Source: Brevibacillus gelatini (lineage in GTDB: Bacteria > Bacillota > Bacilli > Brevibacillales > Brevibacillaceae). Taken from it: a stretch of DNA of 64,000 nucleotides. Position numbers and translations under genes: made by a program. Below are positions 36,343-46,427 of this stretch, piece after piece; position 1 is the first letter of the stretch; the number at the start of each line of letters is the position of its first letter. The notes beneath the pieces are model-generated. The model was given only the letters and a program-made list of their open reading frames with translations, was not told where the DNA came from and made no database searches. The DNA lies in contig NZ_RHHS01000037.1 in the NCBI RefSeq assembly GCF_003710935.1, positions 58,472-122,471 of the forward strand, in the 5' to 3' direction.

Positions 36343-38070
36343 TTACAGGTGGAACGTATCCACTTTTCTGCGCAGCTCCTGGATGCTTTCTGTGACATCC
36401 TGAATCTCGACGACAAACCGATCCACGTTGCTGCTGACTTCCTGGATGGTCGCCGATACTTCTTCCGTGGCGGCTGCTGTCTGCTCGGAAATGGCCGTGA
36501 CCGTCAATATCGATTCGTTCACCTTGTTTTGTTCGTGCTTCATCGTTTCCACGGTGGACATGACGTTGGAAAGCGACGCCTTGAGCGTGTTTGTCATGTT
36601 GGACAGCTCTGTGATTTCTTTGGCCACCGAATCGAGACGCTTTGTCCCGGCATTGTAACGGTTCAATGTCACATTTGTTTTTTCTGTCGCCTGCTTCACC
36701 TGATCCTGGATGTCCCTGATGCTCTCCTGAATGACCAGTGTCGCCGTTCCCGTCTGCTCGGCCAGTTTGCGCACCTCGTCTGCGACTACCGCAAATCCGC
36801 GCCCCGCCTCTCCAGCGCGTGCGCTCTCGATGGCGGCGTTCAAGGCAAGCAGGTTGGTCTGTGCGGCGATTTGCTGGATCGTTTCAATCACATCATTGAT
36901 CCGGGCCGATTTTTCTTCCAGAATCGTCATCGTATGTTGAACGTCATGGAACTGCTTGTTCGTTTCCGTTCCATCCGCGAGAAACTCTTGCAGTACCTTA
37001 TAGCTGCTCTGTCCGATGTCAGCTACCTGGTTGGACACGGCGTCCATCGCTTCGATCGCGCGGTTCAACTCGGCCAGCTCGCTTAAAAACTCCTGTACGG
37101 TTTGCACGGCGGTTTCCATCGCGGTTGCGGTTTGCTCGTTGCCGGAAGCAATTTCCTGACTCGTGATGGCAATGTTCTGGTTCTGCTCGCGGACAGACGC
37201 TGCGCCTTCGCAGATGGAAGCCGCCATATTGTCAATGCTCACCGTCGTCTCCTTGACACCGCCGATGATTTGCCGCAACTGGGTCGTCATCTCGCGAAAA
37301 GCGACAACGATGCGGCCAATTTCATCATTTCTGTTCGTAACCGCGATTTGCGTCTCCGTCAGGTCTCCGCCGGCAATGCGCGCGGACGCCTCCTGTACGA
37401 CCCCCAAAGGACGCAGCATCCGTTTCACCACAATGTATACGCACACAAGCGCAATCACTGTGACGACAACCATGGAGACAATCATGCCCGGCATCGTCTC
37501 GGCCAGGACCTGCCCGTTTATTTGCTCAACCTTTGCCGCGGCTGTGTCGACACCGAGCACCGCGATGACTTTTCCGGATTTGTCCTGAATCGGTGCAAAC
37601 GCGCTGAGGTACGCTCCGTACACCGGGTCCTGCACGATTGGCGTACTGTTGGTTCCTCCCTGCAGCGCAGGCGAAATGTCAGCGAATGTGGTCGAGCTCG
37701 TAGGCTGGCCAACCTCGAAGTCAACCCCCGATCCATCCGATCCGTCCACCATCATCTTGACCTTTTCGCCATCGGCCAGGACGATGTACACATAGAGCGC
37801 CCCCGTCTTCGCCAAATAGTCTTTCAACGTAGCCAGAAGGGACTGGTAATCATCGTTCTTTTCCGGCTTTGGCTGGGCCAAAAATCTCGCCAGCGTTTCA
37901 GCATCTACGCCCGCAGCAATATGCATCGCCAGGTCAATGCTTGAGTGAGAAAGCGTACGTTCAACGGTAGTTGCGCTGTTTGATTTCAGCATGAAAAGAT
38001 TGGCTGCCATCATTACTACGACAATTACGGCCACGAGCACAACTACACGACTGGCTAGGCTCTTGCTCAT
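36343..38070 (-). CDS. Transmembrane methyl-accepting chemotaxis protein
   Basis: 575-aa chemoreceptor. Seen: TM1 about residues 8-27, an extracellular Cache-like sensor (about 30-190; [40 protein letters not shown]), TM2 about 198-218, HAMP (about 220-275), and the signalling hairpin with tip [20 protein letters not shown]. Ligand unknown. It has its own unit, with no che genes nearby. Confidence 0.92.
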   Translation of the reverse strand: MSKSLASRVVVLVAVIVVVMMAANLFMLKSNSATTVERTLSHSSIDLAMHIAAGVDAETLARFLAQPKPEKNDDYQSLLATLKDYLAKTGALYVYIVLADGEKVKMMVDGSDGSGVDFEVGQPTSSTTFADISPALQGGTNSTPIVQDPVYGAYLSAFAPIQDKSGKVIAVLGVDTAAAKVEQINGQVLAETMPGMIVSMVVVTVIALVCVYIVVKRMLRPLGVVQEASARIAGGDLTETQIAVTNRNDEIGRIVVAFREMTTQLRQIIGGVKETTVSIDNMAASICEGAASVREQNQNIAITSQEIASGNEQTATAMETAVQTVQEFLSELAELNRAIEAMDAVSNQVADIGQSSYKVLQEFLADGTETNKQFHDVQHTMTILEEKSARINDVIETIQQIAAQTNLLALNAAIESARAGEAGRGFAVVADEVRKLAEQTGTATLVIQESIRDIQDQVKQATEKTNVTLNRYNAGTKRLDSVAKEITELSNMTNTLKASLSNVMSTVETMKHEQNKVNESILTVTAISEQTAAATEEVSATIQEVSSNVDRFVVEIQDVTESIQELRRKVDTFHL

Positions 38071-38140
38071 CCTTGCTCATCTCTCCTTCACCTTACCTGA
38101 AATTTGATAGATAATTCCCTGTAAGACACTTTTTCAAACA

Positions 38141-38165
38141 AAAAGCACCCCCAAAGGGCGCTTTT
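38141..38165 (-). terminator. Terminator after the frameshifted small ORF
   Basis: AAAAGCACCC pairs with GGGCGCTTTT (one mismatch on the plus strand), followed by TTTTTG-like sequence on the minus strand. It lies about 38 bases past the ORF stop. Confidence 0.7.
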
Positions 38166-38202
38166 GCCAAAACTCCCTGTATTTTTATCGACAAATGGCA
38201 GC

Positions 38203-38390
38203 CTATTTGTAAACATATTTTCCTTCGGGCGCGGCCACGATCAGGAAGCGATAGTTGGGAATGTCGACATAACCGAGCGGCTCCATTCGCTTTTGCAGGT
38301 CCAGTAACGCTTCTGCGTATTGCTCCACACTGAAATCGGAGAGCGGCAGCGAAAAGAGCGTTGTTATGTTTCCACAAAATCAAAAGACAT
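38203..38390 (-). pseudogene. Small ORF broken by a one-base deletion
   Basis: ATG 38388-38390 has a good site (AAAGGGG ten bases upstream) but the frame (MSFDFVET) stops after eight codons. Adding one base near 38370 joins it to an open frame that reads LSDFSVEQYAEALLDLQKRM and GYVDIPNYRFLIVAAPEGKY, to TAG at 38203. The repaired product is 62 aa. A terminator follows, supporting a real gene. The family is not known. Either a pseudogene or a sequence error. The rest of 38071-38519 holds only the two flanking promoter regions. Confidence 0.55.
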
Positions 38391-38519
38391 GCTGTCTGTT
38401 CCCCTTTCCTTTTGGTTATCCGCCCTGAGTCGGAGGGAAAATACTGCCCTGGTACGTTTGGCTGGCTTGCGAACCTCTCTATCATGAATGATGGAAAGGA
38501 TTAGGGGAGGAATTATTCT

Positions 38520-40760
38520 ATGGCAGATTTTGCAATACTCGCCGGAATTCATCAAGGCTTTTTTCTCATTTTGGTGTTCGCTGCACTGATCCCTGCGCTT
38601 AAAGCCAAGGCGCTCATCTATCAGCCAACCAGACGGGCGCTGGCAAAAAAGGCACGCTGGACGCAGTTTTTTGTCTGGCTGTTCATACTCGCCTTCGCCG
38701 GGCACCTGTTTGTCACCTGGGCGTATTTTCAATCGTTCGGTTGGCTTTTCCTAAAGGACAAAGCGATCGGCTTTCTGCCCCTGATCGTCGTCCCTTTGCT
38801 CACGGTTGTCTGCATTTCGCTGCCCCGCTTGTGGCAGCTGGGAGCAAAGCCGGGCAAGTCCCAGGAGAAGCCGTCGTACATCGTGGATAATCCCGATCTG
38901 TCCCTGCTCTCGGAAAACGCCGCCACCTTGGAAATCACAGGGCTGCTGGACCAAGACAACGCACAGCCGACTGAGTCTGAGCTGGTCGATGCGGATTTGC
39001 GAAAGAGCGCGTCGGCTCCTGAGCTGATCGTCCCGCTGCAAGCGACGGTCCTGGGGAGTGTGACGGCCTGCTTCCTGCAACTTTTCTTTCCCGCCGTCAC
39101 TCTGGAGCCATCCACTCTCCTGTTCGCCTGGGGCGTACTTGTTGCAGGCACCTCTGCGCTTTGGATCATGCAATCCTGGCAGCAACAGCGCTGCTCCCGC
39201 TCTGCAGAATGGAAGCCGCCTGCGCCTCTTTTTCGGTTTTTGCGCGGGACGGCTGTTCTGTTGCTCCTGGCAGCAGGCAGCTTTTTCTGGGGCAATCAGG
39301 CGCTTCTCGCCAGCAAATTGCCTGCGCAATTCAAAATGACAGATCATACGAACATCGACACCGGACACGACACGGGGCTGTTTGCCCGCGCGCAATCGGC
39401 CCATGCCGGGCACGACCGCACTGCTTCCGCCATCCAGACGGTGAGTGTAGCAGACTTGACCGGACCGCGCGAAGGTGAAGCGGATCGGCAATTTACGCTG
39501 ACAGCCCAAAAAGCCACCGTGCGGCTGTCCTCCGGCAAAACGATGGAGGCGTGGACCTTTAACGGGCAATATCCGGGTCCGGAGCTGCGCATCAAGCAAG
39601 GCGAACTGGTTGAAGTCGTGCTGGAAAACAAAGATATTGCCGATGGCGTCACCATCCACTGGCACGGGCTGAACGTCCCCAATGCCGAAGACGGCGTGGC
39701 AGGCGCGACACAGGACGCCGTGCTCCCCGGCGAAACGCACGTCTATCGGTTTTACGCCAACCAAGCCGGAACGTTTTGGTATCATTCGCACCAGCAAGCG
39801 TCCGTCCAGGTGCGAAAAGGACTGTTTGGCACGCTGGTGGTCGAGCCTGCGGCAAGCACAGAAGGCGCGGAGTCCAGCATTCGCGATCTCACCGTCATTC
39901 ACCATAAGCCAAAAGGCGAAGGAGCGACGATCAACGGAGCTGACACGCTTTTGATGCAAACCGTTTCGCCTGGCACACCTGTAAGACTTCGCTTTATCAA
40001 CGCCGAAAATATGCCGATCACCTACCAGCTTTGCGGGACCCCGTTTCAGGTTGTCGCCATTGACGGGAACGATGTCAACGAGCCGAATCTGATCGCCAAT
40101 CAGGCGTTGCAGTTGGGGGCTGGCGGCAGATACGACCTGTACTTCACCATGCCGGACCGTCCTGTGTTGTTCGCTTCGGCCGGGAAGGGGAAAACGGCGG
40201 AAAAAGGGCTGCTGCTCAGCCCGGACGGCAGCGGGGAGGTACCCGCCCTGCAAGAAGGGGTGCCGCTTTTCGATCCCGCCCGTTACGGCGCACCGATGAC
40301 GCTGCCCTTTGATTTGCGCACGCCTTTTGATCGCGAATACGAGATGCTGTTTGACGTCGCCTTCGGGATGTACGATGGCCGCTTTGAGGGCCTGTGGACC
40401 ATCAACGGCAAGGTGTTTCCCGATACGCCGATGATGATGGTCGCAGAAGGCGATCTGGTGAAAGTAACCTTCGTCAACCGCAGCTTTATGGATCATCCCA
40501 TGCACCTGCACGGCCATCATATGCTGGTGCTCACGCGCAACGGCAAGCCCGTAACAGGCAGTCCATGGTGGACGGACACCCTCAATGTAGCGCCGGGCGA
40601 AACGTATGAAGTGGCGTTTCGCGCAGACAATCCTGGTCTGTGGATGGATCATTGCCACAATCAGGATCACGCCTCGCTCGGCATGAGCATGCACCTTCTG
40701 TACGAAGGAGTAACCTCTCCTTACGAAGTCGGTCATGCCACCCGCAATCATCCGGAATAA
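38520..40760 (+). CDS. Membrane-anchored multicopper oxidase
   Basis: 746 aa in two parts. Residues 1 to about 275 hold around five or six hydrophobic helices and a cytosolic acidic loop. From about 310 on is a cupredoxin multicopper oxidase with all copper motifs: HWHG (about 378), HSHQ (about 421), HPMHLHGH (about 658) and HCHNQDHASLGM (about 709). A His/Asp-rich linker (TNIDTGHDTG, AHAGHDRT) joins the parts. Likely oxidises Cu(I), Mn(II) or phenolics outside the membrane; substrate unknown. AGGGGAGG precedes the ATG. The membrane fusion is less usual than secreted CotA or CueO. Confidence 0.9.
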   Translation: MADFAILAGIHQGFFLILVFAALIPALKAKALIYQPTRRALAKKARWTQFFVWLFILAFAGHLFVTWAYFQSFGWLFLKDKAIGFLPLIVVPLLTVVCISLPRLWQLGAKPGKSQEKPSYIVDNPDLSLLSENAATLEITGLLDQDNAQPTESELVDADLRKSASAPELIVPLQATVLGSVTACFLQLFFPAVTLEPSTLLFAWGVLVAGTSALWIMQSWQQQRCSRSAEWKPPAPLFRFLRGTAVLLLLAAGSFFWGNQALLASKLPAQFKMTDHTNIDTGHDTGLFARAQSAHAGHDRTASAIQTVSVADLTGPREGEADRQFTLTAQKATVRLSSGKTMEAWTFNGQYPGPELRIKQGELVEVVLENKDIADGVTIHWHGLNVPNAEDGVAGATQDAVLPGETHVYRFYANQAGTFWYHSHQQASVQVRKGLFGTLVVEPAASTEGAESSIRDLTVIHHKPKGEGATINGADTLLMQTVSPGTPVRLRFINAENMPITYQLCGTPFQVVAIDGNDVNEPNLIANQALQLGAGGRYDLYFTMPDRPVLFASAGKGKTAEKGLLLSPDGSGEVPALQEGVPLFDPARYGAPMTLPFDLRTPFDREYEMLFDVAFGMYDGRFEGLWTINGKVFPDTPMMMVAEGDLVKVTFVNRSFMDHPMHLHGHHMLVLTRNGKPVTGSPWWTDTLNVAPGETYEVAFRADNPGLWMDHCHNQDHASLGMSMHLLYEGVTSPYEVGHATRNHPE

Positions 40761-40768
40761 CCGCAGGA

Positions 40769-40804
40769 AAAAAGGCAGCCTGTCAGCGAGCAGACTGCCT
40801 TTTT
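40769..40804. terminator. Bidirectional terminator between the oxidase and VWA genes
   Basis: Ten-base arms AAAAAGGCAG (40769-40778) and CTGCCTTTTT (40795-40804) give U runs on both strands. It serves the multicopper oxidase (plus) and the MoxR operon (minus). Confidence 0.9.
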
Positions 40805-40837
40805 CTATATGTTTATATGTTTCAGGATACAATGTGC

Positions 40838-43675
40838 TTACGGCTTGCTTCGCCGCTTCTTGGCGGCAAGCAGCCTGTTCAGCGTGTCGTCTGCGTCCTT
40901 ACCCTCTGCACGAGCTTGCTGCTGTTTTCGCGCCGACGCTTCCGGCTTGTTTGCCGGCTCCTGCATGGCTGTCTGTACATGGGAGGCAGGCTTGGCCTTG
41001 TCCGCCTGCTCCTGCAAAGCAGCATCCGGCCGAGAGCGTGTCAGCCCAGCGCGCCTGTCGGAAAGCCTGTCAAGTACGGCTTGCTGTCCATTCGCCGATG
41101 CTGGGGCAGACTGCCTGCGCCACAGACTCGACAGCCTGGCCCACCATTGATCCGGCAGCTGCAAACGGCGCACCGCCACGTCTACCGGCAACAGCAAGGC
41201 CGCAAGCATCAGCAGCCATTCGCTGATCGGCTGCGTATCCCACTTCGCGGGAAGCTCGCCGCCAAACACTTCCTCCGGCTTGGCAATCTGCTTGCCGCCA
41301 CCCGCGAGCAGCCATGTGCGCAGCTCTTTTTCCCCGTCCGGCGTCATGCCGTATTCAGGCGAGTACGAAACGGTCAGCCCCGTCGTTTGGCTCGCCAGTA
41401 CCCGTCCTTGGGCTTTTTCCGAAATCTGGATCATGTACGTGCCCGGCTCTGCCGTCTCAAACTGGCCTTCCAGGACACCGGGCGCAACCGGCTTCAGCTT
41501 GACGACTTCGCGCTGCATGTTTTGATTGAGCACAACCGCCTCCAGCTCTTGCGGCAGGCTTTCCCCGGCAGGCATCGTCACTTTGACAGTGCCCACCGCT
41601 CCGTCCATGCTTGTTTGCGTCTTCCACTTTCCTTCGGCAACCTGCGGAAACGTCCAGGCGACCACTTCGTTCCAGAGCCGTCCGTTGCCGATCCAGTCCG
41701 GCGCCCATTTGCCTTCGAGATCGCTCGTCCAGGCAACGGAACGGCCCAGCCCGTATTGCCAGCGGGTCAAAATCGGGTCGTCATCCGCGCTCACAAGCGA
41801 TGTCTCCGCTGTCTGTTTGGCGGTTGTCGCGACGTACGCCCGCAGCGGCGGCAGCGCGTCTTGCAGGCTTGGCCACATCCCGGCTCCCGTCTTTTCGGGT
41901 ATTTGCGGCTTTTCCACAATAAACGTGCGGCTCGCCAGCGCGGTTTCCTTGCTGAAAATTTTCGGAATCGACTCCGCGTCATTGGCGAAGTAGTAGCGGC
42001 CATTTCCGGCTTGCGCAATCATTTCCAGCAGTTGTGTATCGGCATCATCGCCGACCGCGACCGTGGAAACCGTAATATTCTCGGCTGTCATCTGCTGCAA
42101 AAGCCCCTGGTAGTCATCCTGCATGCCAGACTGTCCATCTGTCAGCAAAATGACGTGCTTTCGCTGCGTGTTCATCGTTTTTACCCGTTCGTACGCCAGT
42201 TGCAGCGCCGGGTAAATATCTGTTCCGCCATCGGCGCTGATGCTGCCGATCTGCTGATGGATCGTCTCCTGTTTCGTGACGGCCTGGGGCGCAACCACTT
42301 CCCACGGGCTGCCGTCAAAGGCAATCACCCCGATGTAGTCTTGCGGATTCATCATCGTCGTGGCGCGGATCGCCGCTTCCTTCGCCAACTCCATTTTGTC
42401 GGCACCCTTCGCGTCGACGCTCATGCTGCCCGATTTGTCGATCACCAGCTCCAGCCCCAGTGAAGGAAGCTGTTCTTTGCCGCGCAAATCCATATGCACG
42501 GGCAGCGCCTCCTCAATCGGCGTCTGGAACCAGCCGCCCATCCCGAAGCTGTCGCTGCCCCCTGTCATGATAAGGCCAATGCCCAGATCGCGCACAGCCG
42601 TCCGAATTCGCTCCATGTCGGCATCGCTTACCTCTGTGGCAGGCAAATCAGCCAAAACAATCGTCGCGTACTGCTTGTAGCCTTCCAGCTCCTTCGGCAG
42701 CATAGCTGGCTCTCGCAACTCCACCCGCATGTTTCCGGCCTGCAGCGCCTGGATGAGATTTGTCGCTGCTCCCGGATGTCCCTCCACGACGAGGACGACC
42801 GGAGCGCCTGCCACCTGCGTGTAAGCAGTCGCCTGGTTGTTCGCCTGGACGGTATCGCGGCGCGGCTCGATTTCGACGCGGTAGCGGTGAAAGCCTTGCT
42901 CCATCGCCTTTTGCGAAAAGACGAAGCGATTGTGCCCTTTATCAATCTGAACGGTTTGCTCGCCTGCCTGGCGATTGCCTTCGTACAACCGCAGCGTCGC
43001 TTCGGTGGCGAGTGTGCTGTCCACATCGACCGTGATCGCGTATTCCTCGCCAGCGTACAGCCGCTGCGGAACCTGCACGGAGGACAGCACGACCTCGTCT
43101 CCTTGCGGCTGTTGCAAAGAGACAGCCTCCACGCCGATTCCCCGCTCTGCAGCCAGTTTCGTTTGTCTGGCTGCGTCCCCGCTCGTCGCGATGCCATCCG
43201 TGAGCAGCACGACTTTGCCGCGGGCGTTGCTTTCGATCATGGCCGCAGCGAGCCGAATCCCTTCCGCCAGATTGGTCGCCTGGCGGTTTACTTCGACGCC
43301 GAGCGACGCAAGCTCCGCGCGCGTCGTCAGCGGCTGATCGACCGCCGCTTCCGCTCCGACAGCCACGATGGCGTACTTGTCCTCCGGGCGCTTTTGCGCG
43401 ATGGCCTCACGCAAAAAGGGGAGGACGCGCGGATCGTCCTTCATCGAGGCGGAACGGTCCACGACAAACACAACCGTTTTCGCCTGAACAGGCGTGAGCA
43501 GCTGTGTTCCTGCCAAAGCGAGAACGAGCAGCGCAAACAGGACAAGGCGGATCGTGGAAATGACGGCTTTGCGGCTTGCAGGCATCTGCTTTTGCTTCCG
43601 CCACCAGCTTGCCACGAGGTATGCCGCGGGCAGCAAAAGCAGCAGAAACAACGGCTGTGTAAAGTTAATACCCAC
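40838..43675 (-). CDS. Double VWA-domain membrane protein of the MoxR operon
   Basis: About 945 aa. Seen: two N-terminal helices, then a first von Willebrand A domain with MIDAS VVDRSASM, a beta-rich stretch, a glutamine-amidotransferase-like fold region, a second VWA domain with VIDKSGSMS, and a C-terminal helix (ISEWLLMLAALLLP) with a charged cytosolic tail. GTG 43673-43675 has GGAGGG seven bases upstream and overlaps the previous gene by 11 bases. VWA proteins in such operons are thought to work with the MoxR ATPase on cell-envelope complexes. Last gene of the operon. Confidence 0.82.
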   Translation of the reverse strand: MGINFTQPLFLLLLLPAAYLVASWWRKQKQMPASRKAVISTIRLVLFALLVLALAGTQLLTPVQAKTVVFVVDRSASMKDDPRVLPFLREAIAQKRPEDKYAIVAVGAEAAVDQPLTTRAELASLGVEVNRQATNLAEGIRLAAAMIESNARGKVVLLTDGIATSGDAARQTKLAAERGIGVEAVSLQQPQGDEVVLSSVQVPQRLYAGEEYAITVDVDSTLATEATLRLYEGNRQAGEQTVQIDKGHNRFVFSQKAMEQGFHRYRVEIEPRRDTVQANNQATAYTQVAGAPVVLVVEGHPGAATNLIQALQAGNMRVELREPAMLPKELEGYKQYATIVLADLPATEVSDADMERIRTAVRDLGIGLIMTGGSDSFGMGGWFQTPIEEALPVHMDLRGKEQLPSLGLELVIDKSGSMSVDAKGADKMELAKEAAIRATTMMNPQDYIGVIAFDGSPWEVVAPQAVTKQETIHQQIGSISADGGTDIYPALQLAYERVKTMNTQRKHVILLTDGQSGMQDDYQGLLQQMTAENITVSTVAVGDDADTQLLEMIAQAGNGRYYFANDAESIPKIFSKETALASRTFIVEKPQIPEKTGAGMWPSLQDALPPLRAYVATTAKQTAETSLVSADDDPILTRWQYGLGRSVAWTSDLEGKWAPDWIGNGRLWNEVVAWTFPQVAEGKWKTQTSMDGAVGTVKVTMPAGESLPQELEAVVLNQNMQREVVKLKPVAPGVLEGQFETAEPGTYMIQISEKAQGRVLASQTTGLTVSYSPEYGMTPDGEKELRTWLLAGGGKQIAKPEEVFGGELPAKWDTQPISEWLLMLAALLLPVDVAVRRLQLPDQWWARLSSLWRRQSAPASANGQQAVLDRLSDRRAGLTRSRPDAALQEQADKAKPASHVQTAMQEPANKPEASARKQQQARAEGKDADDTLNRLLAAKKRRSKP

Positions 43676-45524
43676 GCTGGTACACCCTCCATTCCACCAG
43701 CAAAACAAGCAGGACGAGCGCCGCCAGCCAGTACGTCAGCTCCTGCGTACCTGTCGCGCTTGCCGCTTGCTTGTCTCCTTCGCTCTGTCCGGTCGAAACG
43801 CCGGAGACACTGAGCGCTTTTGGCGTAATATCCGACTCGGCGTCGCTGATTCGCACGGAAAAATACCGGCTCACTTGCCCCGTATCGAGCGTCTCGTCAA
43901 TCCGGTACAGCCCAAGCTGCTCCGGCACTTGCATCGTCCAGACCGTACCTTCTGCCGTAATCGGCTGCTGCTGTCCGTCCGGGTAGGTCACTCGCCGCTC
44001 GGAAGCGCCCGGTGTAAGCGGAATGGACAATACATCTCCGGGATGGCTTGCGGCGATTGGCGTCGCCTGGGCAGGCGAGAGCCAGTTCACGACATTCCGC
44101 ATGAAAATGGGAAAAGCGGGCCGCAGCGGAAAATCAGAATCGTGCAAATCGAAGGCAATGATCGCCACCCGTCTGCCGTCAATCACGCCTGTCCGGACCA
44201 GTTCCACGTCGCCTGCGCGAACCACTGTGCGCATCCCCGGCATCTCGCCCAGCACCTGTGCTTTGGCAATATGCACCTCGCGCCAGTCCACGTACTTGAG
44301 CAGCGGGTCATCTGCCGACACTGCCTGCGGCCCCTGTTCCAGCTCTTTTTCTCCCGAAAGCGGCAGCCAGTCGGTTTTCCGATCGGGCGCAATGACGAGA
44401 ATGTTTCCCGGCGGCAGCTTGTCTGGCACTTCGCCATCAAACACCCACAGATCGCGTGCTTCCGCGTCCGGTCCGGGAGCTTTCTGGATGGTTTCCACCT
44501 CCATGCTGCCAACCGTCTGCATGACTTGATGCAGAAAGCGGTTGCCCGCCGGGGAGTAGAGAACAGCTTTTCCTTTGCTCGTGGAAAAGGGCACGCTCCA
44601 GATCGTATTGTCTTCCATCAGACTATCCTGCTCTGGCTCGATCACGGCGCGATAGGCTGGCGACTTCGGCAGTTCCTTGAACGAAAAAGTCTGGGAACCG
44701 GACGCTTCGATTGCAAAAGAATCGGTGTCCAATAGCTTGCCTTGGTCGTCAAAAACGGTCACGGTTCCCCGCGACGGCGCGCTGCCGTAGTTGTCGACGC
44801 GCAAAAGCGCCTCTACTCCTTCTTGTCCGGGCTGTGTCACGAAGGCTGCAATGCCCGCATTTTCACGCGACCGGCCCATCTGCATGAAGCGGAAGCTCAC
44901 AGACGAAGCGGGAAGCGCCTGCAAAGCAAGTTTGTGCTCCGCATGTCCGTCCCCGATCCAGATGACCCCGCTTCCCGGCTCGTTCGCGGCGATGGCTCCC
45001 GCCAGCGAAAGCGCAGACAACGGATCGGACGTCCCCAAATGGGCTGTCAGCTTCTCCAGCGCCGCCAGCAGCTCCTTATGGTCAGCGCTTCTGGACACCA
45101 GCACATTCGGCTCGCTGCCCGCAGCGATCAAGGTCATGGTCTGCCCGCTGCCGAGCTTTTCTACCAGCGCCTTGGCCTCAGATACAGCCCGCGCCAGCCT
45201 GGTCGCTTCGCCCTCTTTAGCCAGCATGCTTGCGGACGTATCAATGACGAGCACCGTATGATCGGTCGCAATCCCTTCTGTCGGCAGCGCGGGTCTGGTC
45301 AGCGCCAGCACCAGCAAGCATGCCGCCAGAAGCTGCAGGATGAGAAGCAGGTTGCGCCGCAGCTTTTCCCAAGGACGCACGGCTTCCCAGTTTTGCAAGG
45401 TGCGCTGCCAGAGCAGCGTACTCGGCACGACACGATCCTCTACTTTTCGCTTGAGCAGGTAGAGGACGATGATGGCCGGGATTATCAGCGCAAACCACAA
45501 GTTGCCCAAACCCATCCATTGCAT
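43665..45524 (-). CDS. BatA/VWA-type membrane protein
   Basis: 619 aa. N-terminal BatA-like helices (LWFALIIPAIIVLYLLKRK and LLLILQLLAACLLVLAL), one VWA domain with MIDAS VIDTSASML, and a C-terminal helix (ELTYWLAALVLLVLLVEW). The arrangement matches the BatA/DUF58-associated family. It begins 21 bases after the DUF58 gene stop. Confidence 0.82.
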   Translation of the reverse strand: MQWMGLGNLWFALIIPAIIVLYLLKRKVEDRVVPSTLLWQRTLQNWEAVRPWEKLRRNLLLILQLLAACLLVLALTRPALPTEGIATDHTVLVIDTSASMLAKEGEATRLARAVSEAKALVEKLGSGQTMTLIAAGSEPNVLVSRSADHKELLAALEKLTAHLGTSDPLSALSLAGAIAANEPGSGVIWIGDGHAEHKLALQALPASSVSFRFMQMGRSRENAGIAAFVTQPGQEGVEALLRVDNYGSAPSRGTVTVFDDQGKLLDTDSFAIEASGSQTFSFKELPKSPAYRAVIEPEQDSLMEDNTIWSVPFSTSKGKAVLYSPAGNRFLHQVMQTVGSMEVETIQKAPGPDAEARDLWVFDGEVPDKLPPGNILVIAPDRKTDWLPLSGEKELEQGPQAVSADDPLLKYVDWREVHIAKAQVLGEMPGMRTVVRAGDVELVRTGVIDGRRVAIIAFDLHDSDFPLRPAFPIFMRNVVNWLSPAQATPIAASHPGDVLSIPLTPGASERRVTYPDGQQQPITAEGTVWTMQVPEQLGLYRIDETLDTGQVSRYFSVRISDAESDITPKALSVSGVSTGQSEGDKQAASATGTQELTYWLAALVLLVLLVEWRVYQRGY

Positions 45525-45545
45525 AGTTGTTCCTCTCCCTCCTCT

Positions 45546-46427
45546 CTAGCGAATCATGCCCGCCTGCCGAAATACGTGAAAGACGATGGATTCCAATGAT
45601 TGCTCCGCCTCAATCCCGGTAAAAGCGATTCCTCTTCCGTAGGCAAAGGCGGCCAGTTCCTGCCGATACTGCTGCAAGCTTTTCTGGTACTCGGCGAGCA
45701 ACAGGCCCGTCATCGACACTTCTTTTGCCTGGCTCGTCTCCGCGTCAATCAGACGCAGCTCTCCCGTGTAATCCGGCAGCAGCTCTTCCCGGGACAGCAC
45801 CTGCACCAGCGTCACTTCCTGCCGCGCTGCCTGCAAATAGGCCAGTCCATCCGCATAGCCTGCGGGAAACAAAAAGTCGGACAGCACGATGGAAATGCCC
45901 GCTTTGCCCCGCACGGCACCGGGTTGGCGAAGCGCGGCATGCAGATCACCCGCCCCGCCTTCCGGGACGGTTGATAAAAAGTGCAGCAGCCTGTGCGCCT
46001 GGCCTTTTCCCTGCAAGTCTCGCAAAGACGCGACAATGCGGCTGTCGAATGCGTAGACAGAGACGTGATCGAGCTGGCACAGCGACAGGTAGCCAAGGGC
46101 TGCGGCAATCTGGAGCGAGCGCGACAGCTTGCTCGGCTGTCCGTAGCTCATCGAGCGGCTGCAATCGATATACAGGCTCACGTGCAGTTCGGTTTCGTCC
46201 AGGTACTTTTTCAAAAACAGCTTCCCGGAACGCGCATACGCATTCCAATCCAGTTGCCGCAAATCGTCGCCCGGCACGTACGCCCGAAAATCGGCAAATT
46301 CCATCGAGCTGCCGAGTTGTCTCGCCCGTCTTTTCCCCGCGTAGCGGCCGCTGACGGCTTTTCGCGTCGCGAGCTGCAGCCGCTCCAGTCTGGACAGCCA
46401 CGACGGGTCAAGCAAGTGCTGGCTCAT
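45546..46427 (-). CDS. DUF58 protein (MoxR partner)
   Basis: 293 aa. Seen: the DUF58 core EFADFRAYVPGDDLRQLDWN and YLDETELHVSLYIDCSRSM, a VWA-like fold. DUF58 genes nearly always sit beside moxR. It overlaps moxR by four bases. Soluble, no transmembrane helix. Confidence 0.92.
   Translation of the reverse strand: MSQHLLDPSWLSRLERLQLATRKAVSGRYAGKRRARQLGSSMEFADFRAYVPGDDLRQLDWNAYARSGKLFLKKYLDETELHVSLYIDCSRSMSYGQPSKLSRSLQIAAALGYLSLCQLDHVSVYAFDSRIVASLRDLQGKGQAHRLLHFLSTVPEGGAGDLHAALRQPGAVRGKAGISIVLSDFLFPAGYADGLAYLQAARQEVTLVQVLSREELLPDYTGELRLIDAETSQAKEVSMTGLLLAEYQKSLQQYRQELAAFAYGRGIAFTGIEAEQSLESIVFHVFRQAGMIR

Noticed and set aside
38751..40832. 693-codon open frame on the minus strand
   Set aside because: Antisense to the multicopper oxidase, which has all its copper motifs; the reverse frame has no recognisable domain.
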